From Amaurobius ferox (taxonomy: Eukaryota > Arthropoda > Arachnida > Araneae > Amaurobiidae), in NCBI GenBank assembly GCA_951213105.1, contig OX578137.1, positions 60,834,736-60,898,735 of the forward strand: 64,000 nucleotides of DNA, written 5' to 3'. Below, piece after piece: positions 22,792 to 34,690 of this stretch. The notes beneath the pieces are model-generated. The model ran no database searches, was not told the origin of the DNA, and was given only the letters and a program-made list of their open reading frames with translations. The position numbers were made by a program, and so were the translations under genes. Numbering within the stretch: the first letter of the stretch is position 1; each line of letters begins with the position of its first letter.

Positions 22792-22921
22792 CCTTTTGCT
22801 TACGGGTGGGATAGCGCCAATCCCAAACAAAGAACCTGTTTTTGATAGGGTATGCCAAATATCTGTCTTTTGGAGATGTTCTTTGTTTGGGATTGACACT
22901 GTGCCACCCGTAAGCAAAAGG
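22792..22921. mobile_element. piggyBac-like palindromic MITE
   Basis: TTAA duplications at 22788-22791 and 22922-22925 flank a 130-bp unit. The termini are perfect 18-bp inverted repeats CCTTTTGCTTACGGGTGG. Further in, AATCCCAAACAAAGAAC pairs with its complement on the other arm, so most of the unit folds into one interrupted stem around a loop of about 45 bases. TTAA targets and termini starting CC are typical of piggyBac-superfamily elements. It is far too small to encode a transposase. A diverged half copy is at 60480-60550. Confidence 0.85.
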
Positions 22922-22925
22922 TTAA

Positions 22926-25605
22926 AGAAGTACTGAAAGTTTTGTTTTCACAAGCAGCGGTTTTATTTATTAATAGAAAACAGTTATTTTAGATAATATG
23001 GGTGTTAGCGAATACTGTCTTATTCAGGAAAGCTAAAATAAACAACACTTATATGTAGAGAAATGCAGCCTGCTCAAGATGACCCATTTAAATTCGAGAA
23101 AGAATATTACCGCATACTTTGACAAGGATTGCAGGTGTTACCGCATTACAGTCCTTGATGATACGACTTTTTTGTAGGTATTTATCATCTTCCATATACG
23201 CATTTTAGCATTTTACACTTTTATGATATCGATTTAAACTAATTAGATACATTTTTACAAATTTGTAATTGATATTTTCATTCTGATTTCGATATTCTAT
23301 CTTATATATATTCTGCTAGGAGTGTTTCAATCCCATTTGCTCGATCGGGCATACTCATTTTTTAAAAGATAGACCTAACGTATACACTCATGGATGTTTT
23401 CTTACAAAGCTAATAGGGTGCTAAAGACATTGCTATGAAATCTGTATATGTCTGGTTTCAATACACTGTAATATAAATATGCAGTTAGTAATGTATATAA
23501 ATTACAGTTTGTAATATGTAAAACATCTCTGTTAATAATGTAGCGTAGTCTAGTCATTTTATTATATCCACTTTAGAATGCTTAAAATATATTTCAAACG
23601 AAAAATGTAAAAATGAAGAAAAATATTGTAAGTTAACTTATTACTTAACTGGAGTGGTTTATCTGGTATTTTAAGCTTGGAGATCGCCCTTGTTGGAGAC
23701 CCCCACCCCTCGGCCATAATTCAAAGAGGAAGAAGGAAGCTATTCAAGAGACTCGATCTTCGCGTGTAATTTTTCATTCAAATTAAGTAAAATATTCTAT
23801 GATTAGCAATAAATGAAGTATTTTTGTAGCTTATGATTTAGAAAAATAATATGTTTTAAAAAAATTTCCAAACAACTTGAAAAAGCTTCAGATTTATCAA
23901 TTCGTTCTTTCTTCCTGTCTCAAATGTACATTTCGGAAAGTATCAATAATAGGAGAAAGCGAAAATGTACATTAACTTATCACTTGTCCTGTAAAAATTT
24001 GTGAAATTAATGTCTGATAACTTGCTGCAATTTTAAAATATTTTCATTAAAGAATTTTAGATTATTATGAACGTTCAATTTATAAAATATTATATAAAAT
24101 TATTATGTTTAATTACTGGTCCTTAACAGCGTTTATTGAACTTAATATTTAAATTTATTTTAAATTCTATAAAATGAAATATAGAAACATGTAAGTATTA
24201 ATAAGAGTTAGGAACAAATATTTGTTTTTACTAATTTTAAGATATTTCGATTGTTTTCTACTGAAAGAATTTATAAATATACTTTATGCCATAGCAATAA
24301 ATGTAGCTAAACATATTTAAGTTTTCTTTTCAGCGCGAGTTGAAAAAAATAGTCGATACTTTTAACACAAATTGCATCTTGTTCCAAAATATTCAGAGAA
24401 AGTTTTTGAGATTAAATTTATTATTTTGTCAAGTACATTTCTCATTTTCTTCTGGAATATAATCAATGCATTAACTTGGCTTGCTTTAATATTTTAGAAG
24501 CAGTACCAAAGGAGTAATACATGACAATACATAAATGGAAACAATTAATATTTTAAATATTTCACAAATAAAAAAATTTTTTTTTCAAACATTAATGGTT
24601 GAAAATTTTGGAATCAGAAAATAAAGCTGTGAATTCATAGCCTAGAACTTCATCGTCAGATTTTAAAATTCTTCTGAGACACAAGAATCTATGAATAATT
24701 TATCACATTTAGGTACTAACTACGCGCAATTTGCATTGCGCTGTCAGTGCAAGAACAGCTTCGGTTTCGTTAACAGTCTTCAATTCAGAGCAGTAGACAA
24801 TTGCTTTGACTGTGAGGTACGACTATCTTTGTGTGTCACCAAAGTTTCACAAAATGATGGGACACATAAGAAGTTTTTACCCTGCCATTGCAGTAATCGG
24901 TTATTCTGGGCTGAAAAGAATTAAACGTATAAAGCAGGCCCACTGGCGCGCTTTGGAAACGTTCCTATTAGTGGATTCTGTGACTAAAAAATTAGGCATT
25001 TCATGTCTTTGGAGTATAATTTGATTTAAGATTGAGGACTGGTCCCTGATATGAATGACATATAGTCTTTCACCAGAGAGGTTTACAAAATTGTGGTATA
25101 AATCAATTTTTTCTTAGGAGTTCAAATTAACGTAAATTTTATACACTTGGAATGATTGCGTTAAATGATATGGGTGTACAAAATAATAAAAATAAAAAGA
25201 GAAAATGATAAAGAAAATGCAACTGTATGTCAAAAAATGTTGAAGTATACTATGTTAACGAGATATATGTGAGAGATCTTTTAAAAAATTTCGAATAAAA
25301 ATACAATTCCTGAGCCAAATTCTAAGATAAGTAGTTCATATTTTAAAAATCATCATGCAGTTTTGACTTTTTAAAATGCACTTTAAAGCATTTTGATAAA
25401 TTGAACATGCATTAATTTTCATGCATCGATGCATTTTAAAGAATTTTCGAACACATTCAAATGCACATTCGAACACATTCTAAAATGTGAGATGTATCTG
25501 ATACAGAACATCATTTTGTAACTTTTCACCGAACAACTTGGGTTTTGCATGCTTTGCAAAAGATGCATCTCTTGCTTTAAAAAAAAAGGGCAATTTACCA
25601 CGTCG
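22926..25605. other. AT-rich, no gene recognised
   Basis: Long AT-rich tract. A stretch at about 24690-25020 is less AT-rich and holds two overlapping frames, one of 77 codons with several cysteines, but neither resembles a known family. No splice context could be assigned. Confidence 0.4.
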
Positions 25606-25777
25606 CTTATTGGGTTTTAATGAGGAATTCTCGGAGCATTAAATAATGGTGGAGAAAGGGCGCTTGGCAGCAGATTTACAAACCGAGGGTGGCACGTTAG
25701 GGAAATTTATCAGTCGGGAAGGTGTGAATCATTTTATTCGAAAGATATGACTGATGATAAATGATTCGAAAATATTT
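25606..25777 (+). repeat. Old dispersed repeat family O, copy 2
   Basis: Contains CAATTTACC, GCTTATTGGGTTTTAATGAG and, further on, AAATTTATCAG and GATATGACTGA blocks that match the minus strand of 6993-7205 in order. Identity is patchy, roughly two thirds by eye. It lies directly before the 101-bp array. Confidence 0.5.
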
Positions 25778-25844
25778 ATCAGGATCCCATTATCGTATCG
25801 TTAACATAATTTACTTTTTTAATGTTGAAAATATGTAAAATGAT

Positions 25845-26445
25845 GCATTTTGTTAGCAATGTGACTGGGTGGTCGGAGATCGTTAGAAGATGATACTTTA
25901 AGATCTAGAACAGAAAAATTAAACTGTATCTGAAATGAGGCAGTTTGTTAGCAATGTACCTGGCTGGTCGGAAGGTCCTTGAAAGATGATACTTTAAGAT
26001 CTAGGTCAGAAAAATTAAACTCTAAAATATCTTAAATGAGACATTTTGTTAGCAATGTGACTGAGTGGTCGGAAAGTCCTTGTAACATGATACTTTAAGA
26101 TCTAGGGCAGAAAAATTAAAGTTTAAAATACGTGAAATGAGGCATTTTGTTAGCAATGGGACTGGATGGTCGGAAGGTCGGTAAAAGATGATACTTTAAG
26201 ACCTAGAACAGAAAAATTAAACTTTATAATGTGTGAAATGAGGCATTTTGTTAGCAATGTGCCTGGATTGTCTGGAGGTCGTTAAAAGATGATATTTTAA
26301 GATATAGGGCAGAAAAATTAAACTTCAAAATATATGAAATGAGGCATTTTGTGAGCAGTGTCAATGGGTGGTTAGGGATTGTTAAAAGACAATTTTTTAA
26401 TATCTAGGTAAAATTAAACATCAAACTACTAAATTAAGTGAATGT
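25845..26445 (+). repeat. Tandem array, six units of about 101 bp
   Basis: Unit starts (GCATTTTGTTAGCAATG or close) are at about 25845, 25940, 26040, 26142, 26243 and 26344. Each unit continues with a CTGG.TGGTCGG block, AAAAGATGATACTTTAAGAT and CAGAAAAATTAAA. The units differ by several substitutions and the last is the most diverged, so the array is moderately old. Confidence 0.9.
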
Positions 26446-26895
26446 AGCAAATAAGGTTTACGAAGTCAAAGCAGCATGATTTTTTATCAGCATTATTATT
26501 TGTACTGCATTAACAAAATTCAAAATTTTGTTTATGATTATGTCGATGGGGTAAGTACTGTAGAGAACTCACTTGTGTGTGTGCGTGTGGGGGGGGGGGG
26601 GTGGACTCTAAAAATAGAAATACTCAATGAAAAGCACTACGAGTATTTGAAGATTGTGAAGATGTATCACCAGGTTGACAAAGATCACGGAAGGCAATTA
26701 TTAGGCCAGTACATTGTGATCAGAAGGAAGCGCATTTAATTGATTTGCACTGATTCGGAAATCATACGCAAAAACAAAAAATAAATCCAATGTAAGATTT
26801 GAAGAACAGAAAAGACTCTCGTTCAACACAAAATGATATTTTTAATTAGATGTAAGTTTGAAATTTATAAAACTTTATTACAAGATTCGAACATG

Positions 26896-27225
26896 TTACG
26901 ACGAATGGGTCAGCGACCAATTTTGGCTCGGTGCCCGGAGAAATGCCTGAAAGGCGAGAGTATTACGCGACACACATCTTTGAGTTTTTAGATCCGGGAA
27001 TAGCCTTTCATGGCCTTGGCTCTGTAGCCATGGGACACCTTCACTGAGTGGAACATGATCCACATAATGTGTGATGTGCTGATGAATTACCTGGGCAACT
27101 AAATGTGGATACCTTTTACTACGTACACAAGGATAGTCAACTGCCCAGGATATTACAATGCCTCTTCTGTCAACATGCCTCCTGAATATATAAAAAGTTT
27201 CTTTTTTCCCACTGTTCCACTCGTG
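26896..27225 (-). CDS. Unidentified open frame, 109 codons, possible exon or relic
   Basis: A stop-to-stop frame on the minus strand without an ATG near its start. It reads HEWNSGKKETFYIFRRHVD at the beginning, includes WAVDYPCVRSKRYPHLVAQ, and ends NWSLTHSS before TAA. The segment is clearly less AT-rich than its surroundings, which makes a 330-base open frame more notable. I do not recognise the family. The first quarter overlaps the left arm of an inverted duplication (27153-27333), and there a different frame is the one shared with the other arm, so this frame may be fortuitous. It could be a decayed transposon gene or a host exon. Confidence 0.3.
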   Translation of the reverse strand, partial: HEWNSGKKETFYIFRRHVDRRGIVISWAVDYPCVRSKRYPHLVAQVIHQHITHYVDHVPLSEGVPWLQSQGHERLFPDLKTQRCVSRNTLAFQAFLRAPSQNWSLTHSS

Positions 27226-27333
27226 TCATATTAAGAGCCAATGCTCTAAATGTTAATGTTTTTCTTCCATCTTTTTCTATGTTGCATTCCGAGCGCTTTA
27301 AAATCTATAGAGAGAGGATACAAGCAAAACATT
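27153..27333 (-). repeat. Left arm of an inverted duplication
   Basis: About 181 bp, reverse-complementary to 27584-27764 at close to 87% by eye, with 250 bp between the arms. Both arms carry, in the same sense, a pyrimidine-rich tract ending CTATAG and then ATTTTAAAGCGCTCG and AACATTAACATT. Confidence 0.85.
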
Positions 27334-27583
27334 TTCATAAATAGAATTGTGCCACGCAGACGTGTCATTCATTATTAAGGTGAACTGTACTAGAATGTAA
27401 TTTCTAAATTATTGCAGTGGAAAATAATTGAAGAGTATTACAAATTTTAAAATGAGGATAATTTTGATCAATATTCTTTTAAAGGATATGTTCTTCTTAT
27501 GCTTACTATAGAAATTTCTTTTTAAATTTTATACGCAATCAAAGTAACAGAGAAGTGCAGCGCGTTCCAAATTCTATTTCTGG

Positions 27584-27764
27584 AAATGTCTTGTTTGCAT
27601 CCTCTCCCTATAGATTTTAAAGCGCTCGAAATGCTACATAGAAAAAGATGGAAGAAAAACATTAACATTCAGTGCATTGGGTCTTAATGTGACACAAGTG
27701 GAGCCTTGGGAAAGAAGGAACTTTTTGTATATTCAGGAGGCATGTCGGCAGAAGAGGCATTATA
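27584..27764 (+). repeat. Right arm of the inverted duplication
   Basis: Counterpart of 27153-27333. The differences are scattered substitutions with no indels of note, so the reading frame is kept across both arms. Confidence 0.85.
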
Positions 27765-27805
27765 ATAGAGAGAAGTTTATCGTATTCAGTATTCATCAGT
27801 TTTAG
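27614..27805 (+). CDS. Putative exon shared by both inverted arms
   Basis: Downstream of an acceptor-like tract (TGCATCCTCTCCCTATAG) an open frame runs 63 codons to a TAG at 27803-27805. It starts ILKRSKCYIEKDGRKTLTF and includes QVEPWERRNFLYIQEACRQ. The inverted arm encodes the same peptide with about eight substitutions over some 44 residues and then a TGA in place of the arginine codon after EAC. No ATG lies in frame upstream, so if real it is an internal or terminal exon. The family is not recognised. It may be a host exon captured by a foldback element or a relic transposon gene. Confidence 0.3.
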   Translation: MLKRSKCYIEKDGRKTLTFSALGLNVTQVEPWERRNFLYIQEACRQKRHYNREKFIVFSIHQF

Positions 27806-28062
27806 TGTTTGAGGTGGAATTTCTTGACGTTTTCTACAAGAATTTCAACTTTAAGGTGTTTTTTTTTCTGCGGATATCTGAGAAATTTGAACTTGTTGTT
27901 TGAAAATATGGTGAATTATTTAAATTTTAAGGGTACGGATGTTTGTGTATGGGAAGACACTGAGAGGGGGTCCGAGACTGCAATCAGGAAGCATTGATAG
28001 TGAAGTGATCACTGCGTCATCACAGGGCTTGCTTATATGCAACGTATGGAAGATGTAGAGTC

Positions 28063-28783
28063 AGGGCCGAAGCCAGAAACGAAATTCAAGAGGTCCTGGA
28101 GGGAAATTCAAGGGGGGCTCAACAGTCTTAAAGGAGGGACTCACCAAAAACACAATTAATCATTAGCATTTATAAACCCTAATAGTTACTATTATATATT
28201 TCAATTCATACAAATTATTAACAAATAATTGCTTATTTATATTTGCAAGCTAAGAGCTGATTATTATTACAGATTGATTATTATTTATACATCAATATTA
28301 GTATATAATAATTGCAATTGATTTTAATGTAAGCATTAATTAGTAATAAAGCTGTAAATAATTTATAGAAGCATTCTGAAAGTTAATACAAGTTAATTGT
28401 ATAATAATAACTCTTACCTACTTATCAGTTGATTTTGACTCTATAATGTATAACAGTGAATCCCACTGCAAAAGCTTCCTAAATACTATTATCATAATTT
28501 TTAAATATTTTTAAATTAAATATGTAAATAAATTGATCATTAGTATAATCACGAATTTAACTGAATTAAAAAAATCTTTCAAACGAAGTAATATATAAAG
28601 TACGAAGTAACATACGAAGTAAAATTTCAACGAAATTTTTATGCAAAATGTGTATGACATTTTGTATGAAGTTTCTTATCACTACTAATAATGTAATATT
28701 TTTATCAGGAAGGTTGAGTATACATCTTGAGGAGGGGGCCGGGCCTTATCCTCCTCTGAACCCTGCCTGGCTATGTCCCTGGC
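28063..28783. mobile_element. Possible TIR element
   Basis: The left end CAGGGCCGAAGCCAG and the reverse complement of the right end, CAGGGACATAGCCAG, match at 12 of 15 positions, and both run into purine-rich, G-run sequence (AGGAGG, GGGGGG). Such CAG..GC..AGCCAG ends are common on arthropod DNA transposons. No clear target duplication was found and the interior is AT-rich non-coding. Confidence 0.35.
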
Positions 28784-29029
28784 TACTGCATGTTATTGTG
28801 TACACGCAACGTTCTGTTATTAGAGATATGAATTTGGTAATATTTTAGATTTTTACTCGGATCGATATTAACAGAGATAAAACCAAGCCCGAACTTAAAT
28901 ATATTTTGTAATCTAAAGCTCGAGCACGAACTTGCTTCAAATTTATGGATCAATTCAGCTCGGTCCCAGTTGTTGTTTACTCAGATATATCTGAATACAT
29001 AAATAAAGGCTATCTCCACGTATTTATAT

Positions 29030-29215
29030 TAATCATTAAGTTATTATTAAGTTATTTTTAGTTATTATCTAAGTTATTATTAGTTATTATTTAAGTTATT
29101 AATAGTTATTATCTAAGTTATTATTAGTTATTATTAGTTATTATTTAAGTTATTATTAGATGATTATTAAGTTATTATTAGATGATTATTAAGTTATTAT
29201 TAACTAATAAATTAT
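29030..29215 (+). repeat. AT-only tandem array based on AAGTTATTATTA
   Basis: About a dozen variants of 'aagttattattagttattat' follow one another, with a variant 'gatgattatt' unit toward the end. Simple-sequence array, no coding content. Confidence 0.85.
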
Positions 29216-30714
29216 TACTTGAGTTTGCTTTAAAAAATTTCACTTCAAGAGGAAAAGTCCGATCTGGGCGTACTTCACATTTTCTGCTGATTTAAATTCA
29301 TCTTTTCTTTCATAATACATTGTTATTTGAGTTTTATTATACAGCGCATGGAGTGTATACTTACTTGGAATTACATGAAATTTGCAATTTTAAGATAATC
29401 TTTATTTAACATTTTGAAATAACGCCGTCGCCAAAATTCTAAAAAACTTAAATGTCTGGAGAACCAGCTTATCCTAGCGTAATGGGATGATTTCACTTGT
29501 TTTGTCAATAAAACTGGTGTAATAAATAAAAACTTAATGAATGCATTTAATTATATTAATTTTTTCTTCTATATTTTTATTGATTTTTGGAGACCATTTA
29601 AAAAAAAAAGATCTAGCACTTTTTTTCAAAGCTGACGATTACTACGATTTAATCATCACCAGGGTAATGAATACTTTCTATGCAATTTCATGAAATTTGG
29701 TCTGATAGCTATTGGAGCTTGATTGGGTACATACATGCTGCACAGATAGAGGAAGGATTGAAAAGATTCCGGTACGAGATGGTCTAAAATAGGGATGGTC
29801 AAACCCACGAGTACTTACAAGAGGTTCAAATGAAGAATAAATTTGTCAGTCCAAAAAGATTTTTAATTATTTTTCCTTCAAAGTGCATTTGATTTTCTTA
29901 AATATTCAGAATACAAAACAATGACAAATACCTATTAAATTGTTTTGAAGTTCATTCAGAAGGTTTTATATGATGGCGTATAAGAAAAGTGAAACTGTGA
30001 TTGAGCTTCATTTTTTCCTTATTCCTTATCTGTGTTAAACTGTGTGAAGAAGAAAGAGGCAAATAAGATGCAGCAAATCAATTTCTATGATCACTGTTCA
30101 AATATTTAATATTTGAAAACTTACGCATGAATATGAGGATGCAAACATTGCTATATATATTGCTCATATATATTTTTGGGAAGTTCGTAAATGGTGATTT
30201 AGTTATGCCTTTATAAAAACATGCAGTTTTGTTACGTGTACCGAATTAAACACAGAGATGGTCTTTTGGTCCGCAGGTCACAGTTTACACATCCCTGGCC
30301 TAAAACGTATAAATCTATCATAAACTCAAATCCTAATTCTTGCCCATTCCTATCTTCTAGATCGTCCAGTTATTGTAATTTTCCCCACTCATTTGTACAA
30401 AGCGCAGATGCTTAAAAGAGGAATGTTTATAAAATTACCATAAAAAATTAGATATATCTATAATATTTATGCAAAAAGAATATATTACTTTTTTATACAT
30501 TTTGGAAACATTTCTAGAGGTTTTGTCTACTTTTTGAAAAGCACAAAACTACTCTTTTAAGCCTCTATATTCAGCAAAAACCGCCGGTAAAAATGCCTCA
30601 AACTGAACAATTAGAATACTAAGAGATTCTTTCATAGGATAACTGGGAAAACAGGAACACGCAGCGGGCGAGAAAATGTCTTCTTAACGGTAAGAAAACA
30701 AGTATGCTGAGGAT
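29216..30714. other. AT-rich, no gene recognised
   Basis: No repeat or frame of note. A 64-codon frame at 30221-30415 is of unknown meaning and not supported by splice or start context. Confidence 0.4.
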
Positions 30715-30940
30715 TGCGGTAGGTAAGCCGAAAGTCATTTGTCACAGACTTTATTCGATTTTAATGAAGTGGTGCTGCTGAATTAAAGATGAAGGGGAAC
30801 CGATAGAAGGCGGTGTTTAAGAAAACACCTTAGGACGTTCCAAAAGTGCGGAGTAAAACTGCAGAAGGAAGAGAAAAATGAAAGTGCAACTCGAGTTTTG
30901 ACGAATACAAATTCACAGGGATAATACATGAGTTTGAAAA
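30715..30940 (+). repeat. Old dispersed repeat family O, copy 3
   Basis: Contains TTTATTCGATTTTAATGAAG, then TGGTGCTGCTGAATTAAAGA, GAACCGATAGAAGGCGG, and later CTCGAGTTTTGACGAATA and GATAATACATGAGTTTGA. All blocks recur in order at 34490-34690. Confidence 0.65.
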
Positions 30941-30984
30941 GTTGTGGAATTTGTAAAATATACGTATACTTGAGTAGAACCAAT

Positions 30985-31110
30985 ATCTCTGGCTGTATGT
31001 CACCCTTGGCGACAAATTCGACGTCTTAGCTATAAATTTAGTGAAATATCGTGTACTTATCGATTTTTTAGATATATCGCCAAGTTGGCGATAATTGTAG
31101 TGGTGCTAAA
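30985..31110. repeat. Relic of the GGCGAC palindrome module
   Basis: CCTTGGCGACAAATTCG at about 31003 and ATCGCCAAGTTGGCGAT at about 31077 match the module in family B and in the 46-48 kb Helitron. Confidence 0.55.
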
Positions 31111-33346
31111 AAATTGCATCACCCACATATTTTCTATGACTTTTAAGGAGAAATAACAGTAACACCTTTAAAGAGATATTTACAGTGTTTAACTTGATTT
31201 TATAGACTATTAACGTAATAATTTATAGTCTTTGATTTTTTGAATGAATGACTTGTAGATATTTATGACATGCAACTTTTTACTTGTCTGGTTATATTTT
31301 ATTCTTTTGGCAATTTTGAGGGTCGAAAAGCTTTCCTTACGTAAACCAATTGCAACAACGTAACGTAAACCAATTGCAACTTAACTTTGCCGCAATGCGC
31401 TGTTTTTTTTACCCAGTCCATCACACACGCTCGAAGATACAAGATACGTCTAACACACGCCACCCCATAGTTTTTATCTGATGCAATGGACTATTAAATA
31501 TGATGAAAAATTCAGGTTTGTGGCGATGCATTAAACTTTTATTTTAACAATACTGAATTTTTCGTGGTGATGCAATTTTAGCATCACTGCAAATATATCT
31601 GAATGTTAAATTCAATTTCTTTAAATAATTCCTGTTTTTTTTTGTGGGAATTATTAATTTAATATTCTTGATTCAAAATAAAGCGAGTTCCGTTATTTGT
31701 GGCACAGATATATTTCATTAGTTAACCTTGGGGTTCATACAGAAATTGCAGCGTTTTACTAGGGGGTCGTATAGAAATTATGATGTTTCTTCAGGTGGTG
31801 GTATAGTAATAACTAATCTTAATCGGGGTGTGTGGTTCGCAAGTATATTGGATTTTAGGAGCGCAAGTGCTGTAGGCGGATGAAGTGGAGGGGATGATAT
31901 TGTGCAGAAATAGTAATCAGAATCGCTGGAATAGCAGAATCGCAGAATAAGAATCGCTTGATTCTTTCGAGAGATATGGTTCTGCCCGTGGATTAGTAAA
32001 ACTTCTATTATTTTGAGAACGACTCATGAGATAGTGCTCATGCCATCGATGGTGTTTATTTATTTCTGGTACAAAGCATTAGAAACTGTTCTTTTATTTG
32101 ATAATAGTAAAGACATTTATTATTTTATTATTTTTTTCATTTTAAATCAGAAAGTATAATAACTCGAGAATGGTATGGTAGCATTCTGTAATAAGACCAT
32201 CCGCTTTAAAAAAACAATTTCATATAAAATCACAAGTTTTTAAGAATGTAAATAATTATTTATCATAATTTTATTTCAATTTTTGTTAAAAAAATGCTTA
32301 AAAATTTTGAGGGTCTTACTATGGTTCAATCTTCCCGTTAAAAATAAGGGTTTTCGTCTGACCCAAACTTACTAAAGATTAATAAACATATGACGTTTAT
32401 AGATTGAATTAATCGTATAAAATTTCTTGAATTTACTCAATTTGGTACTAGCATATCATGCCCAGACTCACCAACATCATTGAAAAATTGTTAATTCGCA
32501 TTTTAGGAATAAAATCATGATATTTTAAAACCAAGAATATTTTATATTAGCATACATTAGCATACATGTATGCTAATCCCTATACTAAGTGTTAGCATAC
32601 ATTGTGCAAGAAATTACTAGGTTATATAAAAATATAAGGAAAGCAAAAATATATAGTGTTAGAGATGAAGTGATACCATTGAAATTCTAAATTTACTGTT
32701 ATTCATTATGCACTTTTAATCCAAAATAATTCTTATTAGTTTAAATTCTGGCAATGCATTGCAACTAGTCACTTAATGGCCAGTGGTCAATAAATGTGAC
32801 ACTCATATACTTAATTAAAATTGTTAACCAGCTTTAATTGTTGGCAGCGAAAATATATCAAACTGTGTATTTACTGTTTTTGAGAGGCAAAGTGGTGTAA
32901 AATGTTTGAAAATCTCTTTGTATTGTCACTTATCGTTATCTCTTTGTCTCTCTGTATATCCTTACTGTCGTGGTAGATAAAACAAATTGGACGCATAATT
33001 AGGAAAAACCCTCCCAATAACCCACCTTACCTTAGAGTTCCTTAATGTAATCCAATTAAAACACTATACATTAAATTCCACATTTTTAACTTTTAAAATA
33101 AATATTATTTATTCACACCTATTATGATTATGATTAAAATTACATTAATTTTAATAAACTCTTAAGGAGGGGAAAAGCACCGTATGAATCTTATTCCAAA
33201 GATTAACAATTGCCCTAATATATACGAAGACTGGCACTTACCCGACAAATCCTTACTAATTTCAATTATCTAATAATTAGTCATTATTCTCCAATCCAAT
33301 TGATATTCACAATAAAAGCTGCTGCTAGTGAGAAATTAACTTATAT
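31111..33346. other. AT-rich, no gene recognised
   Basis: Contains a local direct repeat ACGTAAACCAATTGCAAC near 31338-31376 and a palindromic cluster of TTAGCATACAT motifs near 32555-32605. Nothing coding. Confidence 0.4.
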
Positions 33347-33579
33347 TTCTTGAAGAAAGCAGGCATATGCCAGTCAGTAAAGTGACTACAGTTGTTTCGA
33401 GGGCGTTACAAGTTCTTTCTTAGTGGTTGCTGTTCTCTAGTGGTTTGTGGTTGTTGGTGTAATAATGTTTTTCTTAGTGTTGGTCATACTGTTGTTTGAC
33501 CAGTGGAAGGGGGCTTATAAAACTGTCGAAACGATTGTAGACATATAACCGACATATGCCTGCTTTCATCAAAGAAGCA
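33347..33579. mobile_element. Inverted-repeat element of repeat family R
   Basis: The left end reads TTCTTGAAGAAAGCAGGCAT and the reverse complement of the right end reads TTCTTTGATGAAAGCAGGCA. Inner arms continue the symmetry with a GTTTCGA block on the left (about 33394-33402) and TCGAAACGAT on the right (about 33526-33537). The unit is about 233 bp and non-coding. Target duplications are unclear. Single ends of the same family are at 22720-22787 and, more diverged, near 56218-56246. Confidence 0.55.
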
Positions 33580-34010
33580 TTGTATGTTGATTTTAATTGA
33601 CATGGATTGATCTTAACTTTTAAATTGACCTGTATTTACGCTCAAACGAATTTTCTGTCATTGATTCTTATTAATATGTATTCTCACTGTTCAATCTTTA
33701 TTCACTAATTAAATTGTTATTGATTGATCTTTATTTCAAAATGTAGTCTTTCTTCTTAAATAAATTTTCATTCATTAACCCTTATTAAATTGAATTGCTA
33801 CTTATTAGTCTTCATTTATCAATTCAATTGCAATTAATTAATTATTATTCTTAAATTTATTGATCTTTGGTCTCAAATGAATGCTTATTCATTGATCCTT
33901 TTTAAAATTGAACTGTTCATGATTAGACTTAGTTCGAGTTAATTGTCATTGATTGATATTTATTCTTGAATCGACTTCTATGTATTTTCAAATGTTTTTT
34001 GTCTTTTTAA
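33580..34010. other. AT-rich degenerate low-complexity sequence
   Basis: Variants of 'attgatctttattc..aattga' recur irregularly, which suggests an old decayed simple array. Confidence 0.4.
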
Positions 34011-34408
34011 TGCTTATAAAATGAATTGTCACCAACTTCTCAGTATTCTTCAATTCAGTTGTTAAAGATTGGCCTTTTATTCCTAAATTGAGCTCTCATT
34101 AATTGATATGTTTATTTTAAACTTTATATATTTTACCATTAACGGAATCCTTTACTAAAAATATGCTAATGTTCCCTTTAGAAAAGATATATATTGAAAA
34201 TGGTTGAATGCTTATAAAATGAATTGTCACCGATTTCTCAGTATTCTTCTATTCAGTTACTAATGATTGGCTTTTTATTCCTAAATTGAGCTCTCATTGA
34301 TATGTTTATTTTAAACTTCCTTTATATATTTTACCATTAACGGAATCCTTTACTAAAAATATGCTAATGTTCCCTTTAAAAAAGATATATATTGAAAATG
34401 GTTGAATG
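34011..34408 (+). repeat. Direct tandem duplication, about 198-bp unit
   Basis: Unit 1 (34011-34208) and unit 2 (34209-34408) both start TGCTTATAAAATGAATTGTC and end ATTGAAAATGGTTGAA. They differ by a few substitutions and small indels, so the duplication is fairly recent. Confidence 0.92.
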
Positions 34409-34489
34409 AGAAAATATTCCATGCAGTTTGCTTACTAAAATTTTGCTTATAACCCTGTCTACCAAGCACTGCGGTTGGTAAGATGAAAC

Positions 34490-34690
34490 TCATTTTTCAA
34501 GAGCGTTTATTCGATTTTAATGAAGCGGCGCTGTTGAATTAAAGATGATCAAGAACCGATAAAAGATGGTGCTCAAGGAAGCATTTTTTAACGATCCGTC
34601 CATGAGTGCCAAGAAAAAACTGATAAAGAGAAATGAAGAGAACTCGAGTTTGGACGAATATGAAATTTCAATGGATAAAACATCAGTTTG
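34490..34690 (+). repeat. Old dispersed repeat family O, copy 4
   Basis: Contains TTTATTCGATTTTAATGAAG, CGGCGCTGTTGAATTAAAGA, AGAACCGATAAAAGATGG and AACTCGAGTTTGGACGAATA. Closest relative is the copy at 30715-30940. Confidence 0.65.

Noticed and set aside
25845..26445. CRISPR array
   Set aside because: The 101-bp units are continuous tandem repeats without unique spacers, and the sequence is eukaryotic.
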